Below are positions 62,731 through 64,000 of a stretch of 64,000 bases of DNA, one piece after another. Origin of the DNA: AP-15 sp963698995 (GTDB lineage: Bacteria > Pseudomonadota > Alphaproteobacteria > ATCC43930 > CGMCC-115725). The position numbers and the translations under genes are program-made. Location: the NCBI GenBank assembly GCA_963698995.1, contig CAVOTD010000031.1, positions 186,001 through 250,000 of the forward strand. Reading direction: 5' to 3'. A model generated the notes under the pieces. The model did not search any database. It was not told where the DNA came from and saw only the letters and a list, made by a program, of their open reading frames with translations. How positions within the stretch are numbered: position 1 is the stretch's first letter; each line of letters opens with the position of its first letter.

Positions 62731-62930
62731 GACGCATTGGTAAGCGATTACCGCGGACATATCAGGACGGGGTTTTTACCGTGTAATCCGGGCGCCGCCA
62801 AGCCGCTTTGCGCGGATCGCATCCTAGTCGGCAATCCGACCCCAAGTTCTTGCGCGATAGGAGAGCCGGTTTGGCGCGTGCCGCAGGCGTGGGGATTTGG
62901 CTCGGCGGGAGTCCGGCAATCGCGCTGATT

Positions 62931-64000
62931 CTAACCGGGAGCGGGACGTGCGGGTTCGGCCGTTTGCCGCTCGCCGAGTGGCAGTTCCGCGACAGGCGCC
63001 CGAGCGACATCGGCGACAATCGCCACGGCGGTCCCGGGAGCGGCCCAGACAGGTGTTCGCCATGCCAGCGTATCGAAACTGCCGCAGTGCGGGCAGAGCG
63101 AGCGCCAGGCGAGACTCTCCCCCGGCAGCTCGCGCAGACGTATCGCGGGTCGGGCATGGCGGTCACCGCCCGGTCGAGCCACTCGCGCATGCCTGCGCCT
63201 GCGCCATGTTCTGCTTCCTCGAGGCGCGCCATCATGAGGCAGAGGCGCGGGGTTGGGCCGGCCAGGCCGGCATTCTCACCCTCCCCACCCGGTTCGGCCG
63301 AGGTGGCCGCGGAACCTACCGGACTACCGACCACCGCTCTGCCGATCGAACCCGGCGCCGGGGCGACCAGCGCCTGCTCGAGATGGCGCCGGGCTTCGCC
63401 CCACAGCTGCGCCTTGAACGCGACCTCCGCCAAGGTGAGATGGCTTTCGCGCGCATCAGGGGCTTGCGCCGCGAGGCGCTCAAAGCGCTTTACACGAAGC
63501 AGCGGCGTTTCGCCGTCATGCATCCCGCCATAAAGCTGGGCAAGTTCGGGATGCGGAGCCGTCCGCCAGGCGCGCTCGATGGCCTTTGCCGCGGGCCCGG
63601 TCCGCCGATCGTCGAGCAGCAATCGCGCATGGTGAGCGGCCAGCGCGGCAAGGTCCGAGGTCAGCCCTTGGGCCTGTGACGCCAAATTCATGCCGCGGCG
63701 CCGATCGCCGGTCGCCAGGACGGCGCGGCTGAGCTCGTAAAGGATGACGCCGCGGTGGTGCCGGGCGCGCTCGCGCGGGACGACCCGACGCTTGACGGCT
63801 TGCGCGAGCGTCTCTCGGGCCGCCTCCCAGCGCTCCTCGCGCGTCTCAAGATCGAACAGGCTTTCGACCACCCAGGGCGTGCCGGGGCGCAAAGTCGTGG
63901 CACGTTGGGTGAGCTGTAGCGCAGTGCCCCGATCGCCGGCACGCAGAGCTTGGTTGAGAAGGCCGCGAAGCCCGAGAAATTCCGTCTCGGGCCGATCGAG
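62931..64000 (-). pseudogene. hemY: HemY-like TPR membrane protein, partial, one frameshift
   Basis: The 3' part of a HemY-type gene running off the window. HemY is an inner-membrane TPR protein linked to heme biosynthesis gene sets. Visible are TEFLGLRGLLNQALRAGDRG, TPWVVESLFDLETREERWEA, HHARLLLDDRRTGPAAKAIE, PRYVCASC, and after a frame change in the CCGGGGGAG run near 63122, CPHCGSFDTLAWRTP. The two CxxC pairs form the zinc ribbon typical of the alphaproteobacterial form. One missing base in a G homopolymer suggests a sequencing error. The N-terminal membrane spans lie beyond the window. Confidence 0.82.

Noticed and set aside
62515..62928. Plus-strand open frame containing ELDLNQRPTAYEAVALPLS
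   Set aside because: This is the well-known false protein produced by reading antisense through a tRNA; the real feature is tRNA-Thr on the minus strand.

Overview
The window is GC-rich alphaproteobacterial DNA, most like Rhodospirillales. The reasons are the fused ispDF gene, the order dusB(nifR3)-ntrB-ntrC-ntrY-ntrX followed by hfq-hflX-mazG, a short HemY with a zinc-ribbon tail, and many ATGA/GTGA start-stop overlaps. This placement comes from gene order and family knowledge; no 16S gene is present. About thirteen single-base frameshifts interrupt otherwise conserved genes (ntrB, tatD, hemY, a Nudix gene, a molybdenum hydroxylase and others), besides those in a decayed TPR region. They are annotated as broken genes, but many may be consensus errors.

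Layout. 0-3.8 kb: an unrecognised multi-pass membrane protein faces a minus-strand set ispDF-pgpA-pncC. 3.8-15.1 kb: the dusB-ntrBC-ntrYX nitrogen operon, a remnant of a D-amino-acid aminotransferase, a HAD phosphatase, hfq and hflX, then convergent Nudix and mazG genes. 15.1-19.0 kb: insertion-sequence territory with two ISNCY-type elements (one gutted, one frameshifted), the stump of a PEP-CTERM protein and an AT-rich gap. 19.0-27.3 kb: a minus-strand housekeeping block running mltB, rlpA, dac, tmk, holB, metG, tatD and an MBL-fold phosphodiesterase, mostly tightly coupled.

27.5-32.9 kb is the most interesting accessory block: a LigB-type extradiol dioxygenase, a small ORF, two different ferritin-like di-iron proteins each followed immediately by its own 2[4Fe-4S] ferredoxin, an LLM flavin oxidoreductase and an ACMSD-like amidohydrolase. 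It looks like an uncharacterised oxidative ring-processing pathway. 32.9-36.5 kb holds two decayed TPR paralogues, one of them split by a 1.6-kb segment that carries a seven-repeat YVTN beta-propeller gene and is flanked by a 5-bp direct repeat. 36.9-43.5 kb carries further oxidation genes: an orphan molybdenum hydroxylase large subunit, a di-heme cytochrome c, a sorbosone-type dehydrogenase, a second LLM oxidoreductase, and an alpha/beta hydrolase lacking the nucleophile serine.

44.8-54.6 kb is a surface-glycan cluster with a GT2 polyprenyl-phosphate-type transferase, a GT39-like membrane transferase, a polysaccharide deacetylase, a GT4-like transferase, three SAM methyltransferases and two acyltransferase-fold proteins. 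Next to it, on the opposite strand, is a translationally coupled pair: a cadherin/Ig-like repeat protein and a 1003-residue exported protein with a RIFT-barrel-like N-terminus. 59.8-64 kb contains a zinc-ribbon protein, an OmpA-like protein, an AI-2E family permease, a VOC protein, tRNA-Thr(CGT) and the 3' part of hemY running off the window.
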